Source of the DNA: an uncultured Flavobacteriales bacterium
GTDB lineage: Bacteria; Bacteroidota; Bacteroidia; Flavobacteriales; Crocinitomicaceae
Reading direction: 5' to 3'
DNA: 64,000 nt
Assembly (NCBI GenBank): GCA_946482515.1
Contig: CAMLRS010000010.1
Span: 1-64,000 of the forward strand
In this document: piece after piece, positions 9,301 to 18,608 of the stretch
How the letters are laid out: every line of letters starts with the position of its first letter
Position numbering within the stretch: the stretch's first letter is position 1
Position numbers and translations under genes: made by a program
The notes under the pieces: generated by a model
The model's database searches: none
Seen by the model: only the letters and a program-made list of their open reading frames with translations
What the model was told of the DNA's origin: nothing

Positions 9301-12300
9301 AACGCCAGTCCGGACGCAGCGCTTACGGGTGGTGACCTGTACTTCAACCTCGGAAACGTTTCGGAAGACGTACTGGCCGATTCCCGTAAAGCATTTGAAA
9401 ACGGATTGCCGGCAAGCGGTTCCAACGAAAACACCGACGAAACATCGTGGGGACGCGTTTCCAACCAGCAGGTTGTCGTAAACGCCTTCGATACCGATCC
9501 GAATTCACGTCTGAACCAGGATGAAGGACTCGACGGTCTCAACAACGCCGAAGAGCGCACGTTTTATTCCGATTTCGTCAACTGGGTGCAGGCCTCATCG
9601 CTGAACGCCGATGTGAAGTCGAAAATGCTGAGCGATCCTTCAGGTGACGATTACACATTCTACCGCGACGACGATTACGATGTGCAGGCTGCGAATATTC
9701 TACAGCGTTACAAGCGTTACAACAGCATGCAGGGCAACTCGCCTACAACAGAAATGTCGGACACGGCGAATGCACAGGGTTACCCGAATGCTGCAACCAA
9801 CATGCCGGACCTGGAAGACATCAACCAGGACAACAACCTCTCGGAATCGGAAGCCTACTTCCAGTACCGCGTCAGCCTTCGTCCGGAAGACATGGTGGTT
9901 GGTCAGAACTACATCACCAGCGTACGTGAATTCCAGAAAGGCGACCAAGTTGAGCGCTGGTACCAGTTCAAAATTCCGCTTCGTACGCCAGAGCGTGTTG
10001 TAGGTGGTATCCGCGATTTCCGTTCCATCCGTTTCATGCGGATGTTCATGAAAGAATTCGGTCACGAGACAGTTCTTCGTTTCGCACGCCTGGAGCTCAT
10101 CCGCGGCGAATGGCGCCAATACCTGCTGAGCTTACAAGAGCCTGGCGATGGTGTACAGATCGACCCGAACCTGACCAACTTCAACATCGGTGCGGTTAAC
10201 ATCGAGGAGAACGAGCAGCGCGAGCCGATCAAGTACGAGATTCCTCCGGGAATTGTTCGTGAGGTCGATCCTTCGCAGCCGTACCAGCGCCAGATGAACG
10301 AGCAATCACTCGTGCTCGATGTGTGCGCTTTGCAGGATGGCGATGCGCGTGCAGCCTACAAAAACGTACAATTCGATGTGCGTACCTACAAGAAGCTGAA
10401 AATGTATGTTCATGGTGAAGAGCTGCAGCAAAATACGGTACATGACAAAGATGTAACGGTATTCGTTCGCCTCGGAACCGACTTCGTGGACAACTATTAT
10501 GAATACGAAATTCCGCTGTACCTCACACCTTGGTACACCACTTCACCGGAAGGTATTTGGCCAACGAGCAACGATATTGAGATCGTATTCGACGACCTCC
10601 TGAACCTGAAAATGCGTCGCAACGACCTGAGCTTTGCCACGACGACCGAATACGTGATCATCGATCCGGCCAATCCGGAACGGCGACTTAAGATCAAAGG
10701 AAACCCGAACCTCCAGGCCATTAAAACGGTTATGGTGGGGATCCGCAACCCGGACAAGGACAATCCGAATCCGTGGGGTGGCGATGACGGACTGGCAAAA
10801 TGCGTACAGGTTTGGGTGAATGAGCTGCGTCTGACGGATTTCGTTGATGACGGTGGTTCTGCGGCCGTAGCGCAAATGCAGATCCAGGCAGCCGATTTCG
10901 CCAACGTAACGATGTCGGGAAGCTACAGCGGCATCAACTGGGGTGCTGTCGACAGCCGCGTACAGGATCGTCAGCGGAATGAGCGCATGGCCTTCGACTT
11001 CCAGTCGACGGTGCAGCTGGGTCAGTTCTTCGGAACGCGTGCCCGGATTTCCGTTCCGTTCTTCTACGGCTATTCTGTCGGCGTTATCAACCCGGAATAT
11101 GATCCATTCAACCCGGATATCAAGCTGAGGAGCTACGATGCAGCAACGCGTAGGGAACGTGCGCGACTCGGGCAGGATTTTACCGAGCGTCGTTCCTACA
11201 ACTTCCAGGGCGTTCGCAAGGAACGAAAAGAAGGCGCCAAGCCGCATTTCTACGACATTTCCAACTGGACGCTTTCCTATGCTTACAGTGAGAACCTGCA
11301 CCGTGATTTCAACACGAATTACGACCGGACGAAAGTCTGGAGCGGCGGACTGGATTACGCGTATACTTTCAACAACAAGCCGCTGGAGCCGTTCAAGAAG
11401 GTTAAGTTCATGCAGAAATCCAAGTGGTGGGCTATTGTGCGCGATGCCAACATCAGCCTGCTACCGAAAAATATTGCTTTCACCAATGCTGTAACACGTA
11501 GCTACAACGAGCGCCAGATCCGCAACAACCTGGTGCCGGAATACCAGTTCAGACCAGTCTATGTGAAGAACTTTACCTGGAACAGGAATTACCGCCTGGG
11601 CTGGGATTTCACCAAGAACCTAAAGCTGACGTTCAACGCAACGAACCGTTCCATCTTTGCCGAAGGTGACGGGATGGTTGACCGCAAAGGCGATCCGGAG
11701 TTGTACCGCCAGTTCCGCGACACAGTGTTCTACCAGCTCGGAACGTTTGGAAAAACACTCGATTATACCCACGACTACAACTTGTCGTACAACCTTCCGC
11801 TGGATAAAATCCCGGCACTCGACTGGTTGTCGGCGAACGTTAAATACGGAGGAACTTACAACTGGCAGCGTGCACCGCTGGGTCAGTCCGAATACGGAAA
11901 CATCGTTCAGAACAGCCGGACGATCAATGCACAGGCACAGGCGAATTTCACCAACCTGTACAACAAAGTACCGTTCTTCAAACGCGTAAACGGCGACAGT
12001 CGAACGGTTCGCGGACGAGCAGGAACAACTGTGACCGATGGCAAAGGAGGTGATACGAAATCACCGGGATCGAAACCGTCGACACTGGAAGAGCCTGTTC
12101 CGGACAAACCGGTGGAAGAGATGACCCGCAAGGAGCGTCGCAAGTGGGAACGCACGTTGCGTAAATACAAGCGCGAGAAGAGACGCCAGGAAAAACAGAA
12201 AGAAAAAGTAAACCCGATTGTCGGTTTTGGTGCACGTTTGTTGATGACTGTTCGCAACGTTTCCGGAACGTACAACCAGACAGATGGAACCTTGCTTCCA

Positions 12301-13617
12301 GGCTACAACCAGGAATCGCGACTGCTGGGCTACAACCCGCGCATGAGCTCACCGCTTACCGGCTTTATCTTCGGTCGACAAACGTATACCGTAACCGGTC
12401 GCGAAACGAACTACAACTTTGCAGAAGTGGCTTCGTCCAACGGCTGGATGGTGGAAAACAGCAAGCTGAACCGCTACCATACGATCACGCATACGAAGAT
12501 CATGACGGCGCGTGCAACACTTGAACCGTTCAAGGATTTCACCATCGATCTGTCGATGAACAAAACCTTTGGTGAGAATATGTCCGATTTCTACCGTTTC
12601 AACGAAGATCTGCAGGCTTTCGAATCGCAGAGCCGCATGTCGATGTACACGCTGACGTATTCCACGATCTCCGTCGGTACGGCCTTCGTGAAGCTCGATA
12701 AGGAATATTCTTCGCAAACCTTTACACAATTGCTGAACAATCGCTCGGCCGCTTCACGCGAGCTGGGTCTTCAGAACGGCAACTCAAGCGGTACTATCGG
12801 CGATTACGCGCAAGGTTATGGCGCCTCACAGCAGGATGTGGTGATCGGGGCGTTTATGTCGGCCTATACGAAAACCGGTGTGAACGACCGCACAGTAAGC
12901 CCGTTCCGCTCTACGCCGTTGCCAAACTGGACCGTTAATTACAACGGCCTGACGAAGTTCGAGTTCATGAAGAAATACGTGAAAAACTTCGTGGTGCGTC
13001 ACGGTTATTCTTCTACCGTGAGCATGATGGGCGTTCAGACTAACCTGAAAGCTACGCTGGATGAAAACGGCGATGTGAGTGCGCTTGACCTCAACGGAAA
13101 CTTCTATGCCGAGAACACGGTACTGAACATCACCATTTCGGAGCGTTTCTCGCCACTGATCGGTTTCGACGCAACATGGAACATAAAAGGACAGGGACTC
13201 ATCACCAAATTTGAATACAAGAAAGATCGCAGCGCGACACTTTCACTGGCGAGCAACCAGGTGACGGAAGTACTCGGAAGCGAATTCGTGATCGGAACGG
13301 GTTACAAATTCGAGAAAGTACGTCTTCCGTTCAAGTTCCAGGGCAAATCGCCGGAGAACCCGCTCAATATTCGTTTCGACTTTACGTTCCGCGATAACCT
13401 CACCGTTATCCGCGATATCGACAAAGTGACCAACCAGGCAACGGCAGGTCAGCGCGTGATCTCCATCAAATCTTCGGTGGATTACAACCTGACCAACAAC
13501 TTTACCGTGGCGTTGTACTACGACCAGGTGATCACTACGCCGAAGATTGCGACGTCGTACCCGACAGGCAACCTGAGCACAGGTTTGCGTCTGCGCTACA
13601 ACCTCGGAGGACTGTAA
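6304..13617 (+). CDS. sprA: T9SS outer-membrane translocon protein SprA (cell surface protein SprA)
   Basis: 2437 residues, the size expected for SprA, the giant single-chain outer-membrane barrel through which T9SS cargo exits. The only start that keeps the signal peptide (hydrophobic LLARLVLVFCCVYFSGNLFAQ) is the TTG at 6304; the next in-frame Met is over 90 residues later. The protein is rich in aromatic, Asn and Gly-Tyr beta-strand patterns throughout. A short highly basic segment (around residues 1940-1970, RKERRKWERTLRKYKREKR) interrupts the barrel and probably faces the periplasm. It follows ruvA in the same frame. Its presence, with several sorting-domain proteins in this window, shows a working T9SS. 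Confidence 0.95.
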   Translation: MEQNRFANYTFPLLARLVLVFCCVYFSGNLFAQQDPDTTLQFPITNPLDPTQNTPQSFDLGDPSSVKQTIVFDPVTGTYVFRETIGTSGLNYRNPSMMTLEEYLEYERQKSMKENWKEKIDEQTEEDRALEFPIKIPGKVFESFFGSDQITIRPQGSVELSFGVNSSRYDNPILPVKQRRVTRFDFQQQIQLNLQGQIGTKLKLNTSYNTQAAFDFDNITKLGYSGDEDQIMQRIELGQVSMPSQSSLIPGSQTLFGAYTKLRFGRLTIDAIAASSKGKRQEINITGKAQVQPFELTADNYEANRHYFLNLYFHEHYDEAMSQLPIAASEVNITRMEVWLTNRINNTENTRNILAFSDLGEVKPENIEGGPIPNPGQEIPDNESNNLYDWLIGQPNVRNFNGAVPTLSGTVASPGPFQQAIHYEKVENARKLAESEYSYNALLGFISLNQPLNNDEVLAVAYEYTYRGQTYQVGEFSTDGITGSDALYLKLLKPTLTNPTITIWDLMMKNVYSIGAYQVDKEGFRLDVLYNNPETSVPVPFFPYDGLDDEQIVTLIEMDRLNVNNQQFSDGVFDFAPIVYNGSRAETAGTINTRNGRIYFSTIEPFGATLANKMQEEGIPDVIIDQIAYTELYDSTKTAAQQIPGKNRFMFKGQYQSSISSDIPLNALNVPEGAVSVTAGGIKLVEGTDYTVDYNLGRVKILNTGVLESNMPIKISIESNSVFGFQAKSLLGTHLNYQFSKDLNVGMTWMRMMERPVTQKVDIGSEPYKNNVLGLDVNYRTELPFLTKAIDFLPIISTKEKSFLTFKGEGAHLIPGTPRAISKVGISYLDDFEGSQSTIDLRTQSAWHLASTPQGQPDLFPEASQKTLEAGFKRSKIAWYLIDPLFYQGNDLTPQHIKDDPTQLSDSRMRLVTQTDVFPNLQLPYGSIPTIPIFELAYYPAERGMYNYDQSSVNPDGTFANPEARWSGIQRALSTNDFELANIEYIQFWVLDPFNQDAQNASPDAALTGGDLYFNLGNVSEDVLADSRKAFENGLPASGSNENTDETSWGRVSNQQVVVNAFDTDPNSRLNQDEGLDGLNNAEERTFYSDFVNWVQASSLNADVKSKMLSDPSGDDYTFYRDDDYDVQAANILQRYKRYNSMQGNSPTTEMSDTANAQGYPNAATNMPDLEDINQDNNLSESEAYFQYRVSLRPEDMVVGQNYITSVREFQKGDQVERWYQFKIPLRTPERVVGGIRDFRSIRFMRMFMKEFGHETVLRFARLELIRGEWRQYLLSLQEPGDGVQIDPNLTNFNIGAVNIEENEQREPIKYEIPPGIVREVDPSQPYQRQMNEQSLVLDVCALQDGDARAAYKNVQFDVRTYKKLKMYVHGEELQQNTVHDKDVTVFVRLGTDFVDNYYEYEIPLYLTPWYTTSPEGIWPTSNDIEIVFDDLLNLKMRRNDLSFATTTEYVIIDPANPERRLKIKGNPNLQAIKTVMVGIRNPDKDNPNPWGGDDGLAKCVQVWVNELRLTDFVDDGGSAAVAQMQIQAADFANVTMSGSYSGINWGAVDSRVQDRQRNERMAFDFQSTVQLGQFFGTRARISVPFFYGYSVGVINPEYDPFNPDIKLRSYDAATRRERARLGQDFTERRSYNFQGVRKERKEGAKPHFYDISNWTLSYAYSENLHRDFNTNYDRTKVWSGGLDYAYTFNNKPLEPFKKVKFMQKSKWWAIVRDANISLLPKNIAFTNAVTRSYNERQIRNNLVPEYQFRPVYVKNFTWNRNYRLGWDFTKNLKLTFNATNRSIFAEGDGMVDRKGDPELYRQFRDTVFYQLGTFGKTLDYTHDYNLSYNLPLDKIPALDWLSANVKYGGTYNWQRAPLGQSEYGNIVQNSRTINAQAQANFTNLYNKVPFFKRVNGDSRTVRGRAGTTVTDGKGGDTKSPGSKPSTLEEPVPDKPVEEMTRKERRKWERTLRKYKREKRRQEKQKEKVNPIVGFGARLLMTVRNVSGTYNQTDGTLLPGYNQESRLLGYNPRMSSPLTGFIFGRQTYTVTGRETNYNFAEVASSNGWMVENSKLNRYHTITHTKIMTARATLEPFKDFTIDLSMNKTFGENMSDFYRFNEDLQAFESQSRMSMYTLTYSTISVGTAFVKLDKEYSSQTFTQLLNNRSAASRELGLQNGNSSGTIGDYAQGYGASQQDVVIGAFMSAYTKTGVNDRTVSPFRSTPLPNWTVNYNGLTKFEFMKKYVKNFVVRHGYSSTVSMMGVQTNLKATLDENGDVSALDLNGNFYAENTVLNITISERFSPLIGFDATWNIKGQGLITKFEYKKDRSATLSLASNQVTEVLGSEFVIGTGYKFEKVRLPFKFQGKSPENPLNIRFDFTFRDNLTVIRDIDKVTNQATAGQRVISIKSSVDYNLTNNFTVALYYDQVITTPKIATSYPTGNLSTGLRLRYNLGGL

Positions 13618-13618
13618 G

Positions 13619-14062
13619 ATGCTGATCCGCGAAGCCCGTCGGGGAGATGAACAAGCCATTCATGCACTCGTTTATGCATTGGCAGTTTACGAACGAGCGC
13701 CCGAGCAGGTAACCAATACACCCGAACAGCTTCGGATCGATTTGTTTGAAGATCGAATCTGCGATGCGCTGGTTGTGGAATCCGAAAAAGGGGAAATCGT
13801 CGGTTTTGCATTGTATTACACATCCTATTCCACCTGGAAAGGCCGCTGTTTGTACCTCGAAGATTTCTTCGTTTTGCCGGAACACCGTCGCGGGGGAATT
13901 GGCGGTGAGTTGTTCCAGCGTGTGGTGAACATTGCCCGTGAGCGCGGCGTTCAACGTATGGATTGGCAGGTATTGGAATGGAACGAGCCGGCGTTGCAGT
14001 TCTACAGGAAACACGAAGCGATCCTGGACCCGGAATGGATTAACGGCCGCCTTTTCTTTTGA
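13619..14062 (+). CDS. GNAT family N-acetyltransferase, SSAT-like
   Basis: 147 residues; starts one base after the sprA stop. GNAT enzymes move acetyl from acetyl-CoA to an amine. The acetyl-CoA loop is RRGGIG (90-95) after YLEDFFVLPEH, and EWNEPALQFYRK (120-131) follows. YLEDFFV plus EWNEPA is very like eukaryotic-type diamine/thialysine acetyltransferases (SSAT), so a polyamine or thialysine substrate is a reasonable inference. In related genomes gcvH often sits after sprA; here this gene takes that place. It probably shares the sprA transcript. Confidence 0.85.
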   Translation: MLIREARRGDEQAIHALVYALAVYERAPEQVTNTPEQLRIDLFEDRICDALVVESEKGEIVGFALYYTSYSTWKGRCLYLEDFFVLPEHRRGGIGGELFQRVVNIARERGVQRMDWQVLEWNEPALQFYRKHEAILDPEWINGRLFF

Positions 14063-14305
14063 CTTTAAGACCTTAGGACTTTAGGATTTCAGGACGTTAA
14101 GACTGGAGACCGGAAGACTGAAGACCGAACAGTGGAACCACATAGACACATAGAGCACATAGAAAATGACCTGAGACAGAGGACGGGAGACTGAAAGACC
14201 GGACGACGAAAGACTAACTCGTCAACTCTGCAACTGTAAATAAGGTGAAGGCCCCACTTCCAACTAGCAACTTCCAACTCGAAACTAGCAACTTCGAACT
14301 ATTAC
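14063..14305. repeat. Degenerate short-period intergenic repeat (GACTTTAAGAC / CAACTTCCAACT type)
   Basis: No gene fits here. The first 150 bases are degenerate copies of a 7-10 base unit around GACT and AGAC (for example GACTTTAAGACCTTAGG). From about 14215 a second unit appears, CAACTTCCAACT and GAAACTAGCAACTTC. Similar tracts lie at 33517-33600, 41165-41245, 51603-51650 and 57900-57957, always between genes. Confidence 0.7.
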
Positions 14306-14306
14306 T

Positions 14307-14314
14307 TATCTTCG
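14307..14314 (+). promoter_or_regulatory. Near-consensus -7 box TATCTTCG, 4 bases before ATG
   Basis: One mismatch to TAnnTTTG. It ends 4 bases before the ATG at 14319, implying a leaderless or nearly leaderless mRNA. Four other genes in this window have the same spacing. Confidence 0.4.
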
Positions 14315-14318
14315 CAAC

Positions 14319-15293
14319 ATGATCCTGAGGCCGTTTTTGAGCAATCGACCCTTATCGCTGGTGCTGCTGGCGCCGTTGATAACGGGGTTCTATCTGCTTA
14401 ACGGTTATTTTCATTACCATGAGATCTTTCCTTCCACCAGTTTGGGCTTGTGGGGAAGAACCACGTTGCTAAGCGCCTGGTGGATCAGTATCCCGACCGG
14501 TGCGGTGATTTTGGTGAATGCCATACAACTGAACCAGCTCTTTAATCGGCACGAATTCCTGGAACGCAACAATTACGGCCCATCGTTGTTTTACGTATTG
14601 ATGATGTCGTTCAGCCACTCGTTCTACCAGCTGAGTGGTTTGCTGATTGCGCAGGTTTGCTGGTTGCAGGCTATTCGATTGCTGTTTCAGATCCGACCGA
14701 ATGAAGATGCCCGCCGGAATGTGTTCAATGCCGCTTTCTTTGTAGGACTCTCCGGAACTTTCCACCCTGCGAGTGCCGGTTTGCTGCTTTTTTTCTGGTT
14801 TGCACTTTGGTCGCTCAAACCACTTACCTTCCGCGAATGGATCCTGAGCGTAATCGGTTTTGCGCTGCCGGTTGCCAATGCGCTGGTGTATTGGTGGGTT
14901 TCGGGGCACGGTCTCACGCTCACGCTGTTGCGAAATACTGTTTATGTGCCGCAGGAGCAAACCATTTATTACGCAACCAGTGGATTGATGCTGGCGCTTT
15001 TCCTGCTGGGTATTATCGGGATACAGATCCGTTTACAGAAAAGCTCCATTCGTTTTAAAAAGCTCACGGCTTCCCTGATGTGGATCCTGGCCGGTGGTGT
15101 ACTGCTTGGGGTGGCACACCTGGTTTTTTATCAACAGATTGAATGGTTCAACTTCTCCTTCATCATATTGGCGTTTTTCTTCACGTTCGCCTTTATCCAC
15201 AAGTTCTGGAAAGTAGTGGCTACCATTTTCTTCTACGCAACCCTTGTGCTGGCTGTTGTAAAATTTTTCGTGCACACGCACCTGCTCAAGTAA
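14319..15293 (+). CDS. Polytopic membrane protein, DUF6427-like
   Basis: 324 residues with about eight to ten hydrophobic segments (for example LVLLAPLITGFYLL, ILVNAIQLNQLF, AFFFTFAFIHKFW). The conserved pattern HEFLERNNYGPSLFYVLMMSF followed by NEDARRNVFNAAFFVGL and FREWILSVIGF matches the Flavobacteriia family I know as DUF6427. No enzyme motif is seen and the role is unknown. It precedes purQ by 63 bases, but purQ has its own promoter. Confidence 0.65.
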   Translation: MILRPFLSNRPLSLVLLAPLITGFYLLNGYFHYHEIFPSTSLGLWGRTTLLSAWWISIPTGAVILVNAIQLNQLFNRHEFLERNNYGPSLFYVLMMSFSHSFYQLSGLLIAQVCWLQAIRLLFQIRPNEDARRNVFNAAFFVGLSGTFHPASAGLLLFFWFALWSLKPLTFREWILSVIGFALPVANALVYWWVSGHGLTLTLLRNTVYVPQEQTIYYATSGLMLALFLLGIIGIQIRLQKSSIRFKKLTASLMWILAGGVLLGVAHLVFYQQIEWFNFSFIILAFFFTFAFIHKFWKVVATIFFYATLVLAVVKFFVHTHLLK

Positions 15294-15302
15294 CGAATTG
15301 AC

Positions 15303-15310
15303 TACCTTTG
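15303..15310 (+). promoter_or_regulatory. -7 box TACCTTTG of purQ
   Basis: Exact TAnnTTTG match inside TGACTACCTTTGC. The same 13 bases occur at the purH promoter, and purN has TGACTACCTTTAC. The ATG of purQ at 15357 leaves a leader of about 40 bases. Confidence 0.6.
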
Positions 15311-15356
15311 CATGCACTTTAATGCGACAGCGTTCGGCTGTCAAAATAGTACTAAC

Positions 15357-16043
15357 ATGAAATTTGGTGTAGTTACCTTCCCCGGTTCCAACTGTGATGA
15401 AGACATGGTATATGTCCTGCAGGATCTCATGGGACAAAAAGTTGAACGCTTATGGCACAAAGACACATCTCTGAAAGGAGTTGATTTCGTGGTGCTTCCG
15501 GGCGGATTTTCCTATGGCGATTACCTGCGCTCCGGAGCCATTGCCAAGCTGTCACCGATCATGGGTGAAGTCATCAGTCACGCCAACAAAGGCGGTTATG
15601 TGATGGGTGTGTGCAACGGTTTCCAGATCCTCACGGAATCAGGATTGCTCGAAGGCGCGCTGCTCCACAATACCAGTCGCCGCTTTATCTGTAAAAACGT
15701 ATTCCTGAAGCCGGCTTCCAATGGAACCGCGCTCACCAAAGGACTCGATACGAACCGCGCTTACAAGATTCCGATCGCGCACGGCGAAGGTCGTTTTTAT
15801 ACATCGGAAGACAATCTGAAAGCGATCCTCGATAACGACCAGGTATTGTTCCGTTATGCGGACGCCGAAGGTACGGTCGCTGAAGAGCACAACCCGAATG
15901 GCTCACTGAACAACATTGCAGGCATCACCAACAAGGGTCGCAATGTTTTCGGAATGATGCCACACCCGGAGCGCGCTGCGGATGTTAATCTGGCTAACGA
16001 AGACGGCCGCTTGTTCTTCGAATCTTTATTGAAAAACTGCTGA
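15357..16043 (+). CDS. purQ: Phosphoribosylformylglycinamidine synthase, glutaminase subunit PurQ
   Basis: 228 residues. PurQ frees ammonia from glutamine for PurL in the fourth step of purine synthesis, in complex with PurL and PurS. It begins [16 protein letters not shown], the family signature. The class I amidotransferase triad is visible: Cys86 in VMGVCNGFQ, His203 and Glu205 in [11 protein letters not shown] 15357 was chosen over an in-frame upstream ATG at 15312, which lies at or before the expected transcript start and adds nothing conserved. The stop overlaps the purD start by one base (TGATG), so the two are translationally coupled. Confidence 0.95.
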   Translation: MKFGVVTFPGSNCDEDMVYVLQDLMGQKVERLWHKDTSLKGVDFVVLPGGFSYGDYLRSGAIAKLSPIMGEVISHANKGGYVMGVCNGFQILTESGLLEGALLHNTSRRFICKNVFLKPASNGTALTKGLDTNRAYKIPIAHGEGRFYTSEDNLKAILDNDQVLFRYADAEGTVAEEHNPNGSLNNIAGITNKGRNVFGMMPHPERAADVNLANEDGRLFFESLLKNC

Positions 16044-17317
16044 TGAGAGTATTGTTGTTGGGGTCGGGCGGAAGAGAGCACGCCATTGCCTGGAAACTCG
16101 CACAAAGCTCACAGCTCGAACAGCTGTTCATTGGACCGGGAAATGCAGGCACACGCCAGCACGGGAAAAACGTCGACCTGCAACCGACGGATTTCGAGGC
16201 GGTGAAAGCGTTCGTATTGAAAGAAAATATCAAAATGGTCGTTGTTGGACCGGAAGATCCGCTCGTTCAAGGCATCCACGATTTCTTCCTGGCAGATGAC
16301 CAATTGAAAAACATACCGGTTATTGGTCCGAACAAAGAAGCCGCGCAGCTGGAAGGCAGCAAGGATTTTGCGAAAGCATTCATGATGCGTCACAACATCC
16401 CAACGGCGAAATACGCGACCTTTACCAAAGCCACGCTCGAAGAGGGCTATGCTTTCCTCGAATCCATGAAAGCGCCTTACGTGCTCAAGGCCGATGGTCT
16501 TGCAGCCGGAAAAGGTGTGGTGATCCCGGAAACCCTTCCGGAAGCCAAAGCCGAGCTGAAATCCATGTTGGCCGATGCGAAATTCGGTGACGCCAGCTCA
16601 CGCGTGGTAATCGAGCAATTTCTTACGGGAATCGAATGCTCCGTATTCGTTCTTACAGATGGTGATTCATACAAAATCCTTCCGGAAGCGAAAGATTACA
16701 AGCGCGTTGGCGAAGGCGACAAAGGATTGAATACAGGCGGAATGGGTGCTATTTCACCGGTGCCGTTTGTCGACAAAACCTTCATGGACAAGATCGAAAA
16801 CCAGATTATCATTCCAACCGTTAAAGGTTTGAAAGCCGACAACATCGTGTACAAAGGTTTCATCTTTTTCGGACTGATCAATGTAAAAGGCGAGCCATTT
16901 GTGATCGAATACAACTGCCGCATGGGTGACCCGGAAACGGAAGTGGTGATGCCGCGTCTGAAATCCGATCTGCTCGATCTGCTTGATGGCGTTGCGACCA
17001 ACACACTTTCGGAGTGCGATATCCAGTTCGAAGAGCGCAGTGCCTGCACCGTGATGATGGTATCCGGCGGTTACCCGGAAGAGTATGAAAAAGGAAAAGC
17101 CATCCAGGGTCTGAACGGCATCAGCGAAAGCATCGTTTTCCATGCCGGAACAGCAGGAGACGGTCCGGCGGTTGTCTCCAACGGAGGACGCGTACTGGCC
17201 GTTACATCTTACGGAAAAAACCTCGATCAGGCATTGGAGCGTTCTTACCGTTCCATCGATCAGATCAGCTTCGATAAGGCTTATTTTCGAAGAGATATAG
17301 GATTTGACGTGCGTTGA
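16043..17317 (+). CDS. purD: Phosphoribosylamine-glycine ligase PurD
   Basis: 424 residues, normal length. PurD (GARS) makes glycinamide ribonucleotide from phosphoribosylamine, glycine and ATP, the second step of purine synthesis. [19 protein letters not shown] at the N-terminus and the ATP-grasp motif [15 protein letters not shown] (about 150-165) are typical; [16 protein letters not shown] is the metal/ATP region. Coupled to purQ by a TGATG overlap. The other purine genes in the window (purH, purN) are far away, so the pathway is split into several units. Confidence 0.96.
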   Translation: MRVLLLGSGGREHAIAWKLAQSSQLEQLFIGPGNAGTRQHGKNVDLQPTDFEAVKAFVLKENIKMVVVGPEDPLVQGIHDFFLADDQLKNIPVIGPNKEAAQLEGSKDFAKAFMMRHNIPTAKYATFTKATLEEGYAFLESMKAPYVLKADGLAAGKGVVIPETLPEAKAELKSMLADAKFGDASSRVVIEQFLTGIECSVFVLTDGDSYKILPEAKDYKRVGEGDKGLNTGGMGAISPVPFVDKTFMDKIENQIIIPTVKGLKADNIVYKGFIFFGLINVKGEPFVIEYNCRMGDPETEVVMPRLKSDLLDLLDGVATNTLSECDIQFEERSACTVMMVSGGYPEEYEKGKAIQGLNGISESIVFHAGTAGDGPAVVSNGGRVLAVTSYGKNLDQALERSYRSIDQISFDKAYFRRDIGFDVR

Positions 17318-17354
17318 TCGCCGCTTTTTCCTAATTTTAGGTGGGAACCGACTA

Positions 17355-18608
17355 ATGGACACAGACATACTTGTTATTTTAGGAACACTGCTATTTTCGG
17401 CCTTTACATCGGGCATGGAGATGGCGTTTGTCTCGTCTAACCGTCTTAAAGTCGAGCTCGACCGCAGCAAAGATTCTTTTTTCAGTCGCATCCTGGGCCA
17501 GTTCTACGGCAACGAGGGTCATTTCCTGGCAACCATTCTGCTGGCTAATAACCTGGCACTCGTCGTTTTCGGAATTTACATCGCCGATCTGCTCAACCCG
17601 GTCATCATGGGCTGGGGCATCGAAGGCAAGTATGTGATCCTGCTCCTGCAAACGGTCATTTCCACGCTCATTGTGCTGATCATTGCGGAGTTTTTGCCCA
17701 AAGCGCTGATTCAGCTCAACCCGAACGCTTTTTTCTCCTTGGGCATCGGCCCGATGGCACTGTTGTACTGGCTGCTTTTTATCCCGACCAAGCTCGTGGT
17801 GTTCCTCAGCCAGGGATTCCTGCGTCTGCTCGGTGTAAAAGTGCAGCAATCCGAAAAAGTGTTTTCCAAGACCGATTTGCAGCATTTCGTGGCCGATATG
17901 AACGAGCGGATGGAAGACGAAGCCGATCTGGGCAATGAGATGCAGATCTTGCAAAACGCGCTCGATTTTTCCCGTATCAAAGCCCGCGATTGTATGGTGC
18001 CGCGCACCGAGATCGTTGCCATAGATGTGGAAGCGTCCATCGAAGAAGTTTCGCGCACTTTTATCGAAACCCGCTTGTCGAAACTGCTGGTTTACCGCGA
18101 TACGGTCGATAATATCATCGGCTACATTCACTCTTACGAAATGTTCCGCCGTCCGCAGAGCATCAAGCAGCTGTTGCGACCGATCTCGTTCGTGCCTGCT
18201 GCGGTTCCCGGGAAAGAACTGCTCGAAATGTTTACCAAGCAAAGCAGCAGTATTGCCGTAGTAGTAGATGAATACGGCGGAACGGCCGGCATTGTGACCA
18301 TTGAAGACGTGATTGAAGAAATTTTCGGCGAGATCGAAGACGAACACGACGACGACGATTGGTTCGAAGAACAGCTTTCCGAGAAATCGTTCCGTTTTTC
18401 CGCCCGTGCCGAGATCTCGTATATCAATCGTACCTACGGACTTTCACTGCCCGAATCGGAAGCGTATGAAACCCTTGGCGGTTTGGCTATTCATGAGCTG
18501 GAAAGTATTCCGGAAGCGGGAACGAGCATCGAGCTGGGTAATATCACACTGCACATCGAAGAAGTGACCGACAGACGCATCGAGCTGATGCGCCTGGAGC
18601 TGAATTGA
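17355..18608 (+). CDS. CNNM/HlyC-CorC family membrane protein with CBS domains
   Basis: 417 residues from ATG 17355. Order: a DUF21/CNNM transmembrane domain (three to four segments, starting ILVILGTLLFSAFTSGMEMAFVSSNRLKVEL), an acidic linker, two CBS domains (about 195-320, including MVPRTEIVAIDVEAS and VVVDEYGGTAGIVTIEDVIEEIFGEIEDEHDDD split by a loop), and the C-terminal CorC_HlyC domain. Families of this type are linked to magnesium or cobalt efflux; in Bacteroidota one member is called GldE, but GldE sits beside gldD, which is not seen here. A TTG at 17304 inside purD is a less likely start; a near-consensus -7 box TAATTTTA is at 17332-17339. Confidence 0.88.
   Translation: MDTDILVILGTLLFSAFTSGMEMAFVSSNRLKVELDRSKDSFFSRILGQFYGNEGHFLATILLANNLALVVFGIYIADLLNPVIMGWGIEGKYVILLLQTVISTLIVLIIAEFLPKALIQLNPNAFFSLGIGPMALLYWLLFIPTKLVVFLSQGFLRLLGVKVQQSEKVFSKTDLQHFVADMNERMEDEADLGNEMQILQNALDFSRIKARDCMVPRTEIVAIDVEASIEEVSRTFIETRLSKLLVYRDTVDNIIGYIHSYEMFRRPQSIKQLLRPISFVPAAVPGKELLEMFTKQSSSIAVVVDEYGGTAGIVTIEDVIEEIFGEIEDEHDDDDWFEEQLSEKSFRFSARAEISYINRTYGLSLPESEAYETLGGLAIHELESIPEAGTSIELGNITLHIEEVTDRRIELMRLELN

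Noticed and set aside
14089..14277. Small frame in the repeat tract after the acetyltransferase
   Set aside because: Encoded entirely by degenerate repeats; no conserved residues.
14063..14305. Possible CRISPR array
   Set aside because: Units are short and drifting, without identical repeats or regular spacers. No cas genes in the window.
17391..18347. 318-codon frame opposite the CNNM/CBS gene
   Set aside because: His/Gln-rich translation without domains, fully covered by a clearly coding gene; a shadow of codon bias.
17355..18608. Assignment of the CBS protein as GldE
   Set aside because: The domains fit, but the gene lies beside purD and not gldD, so a general CNNM family name is safer.
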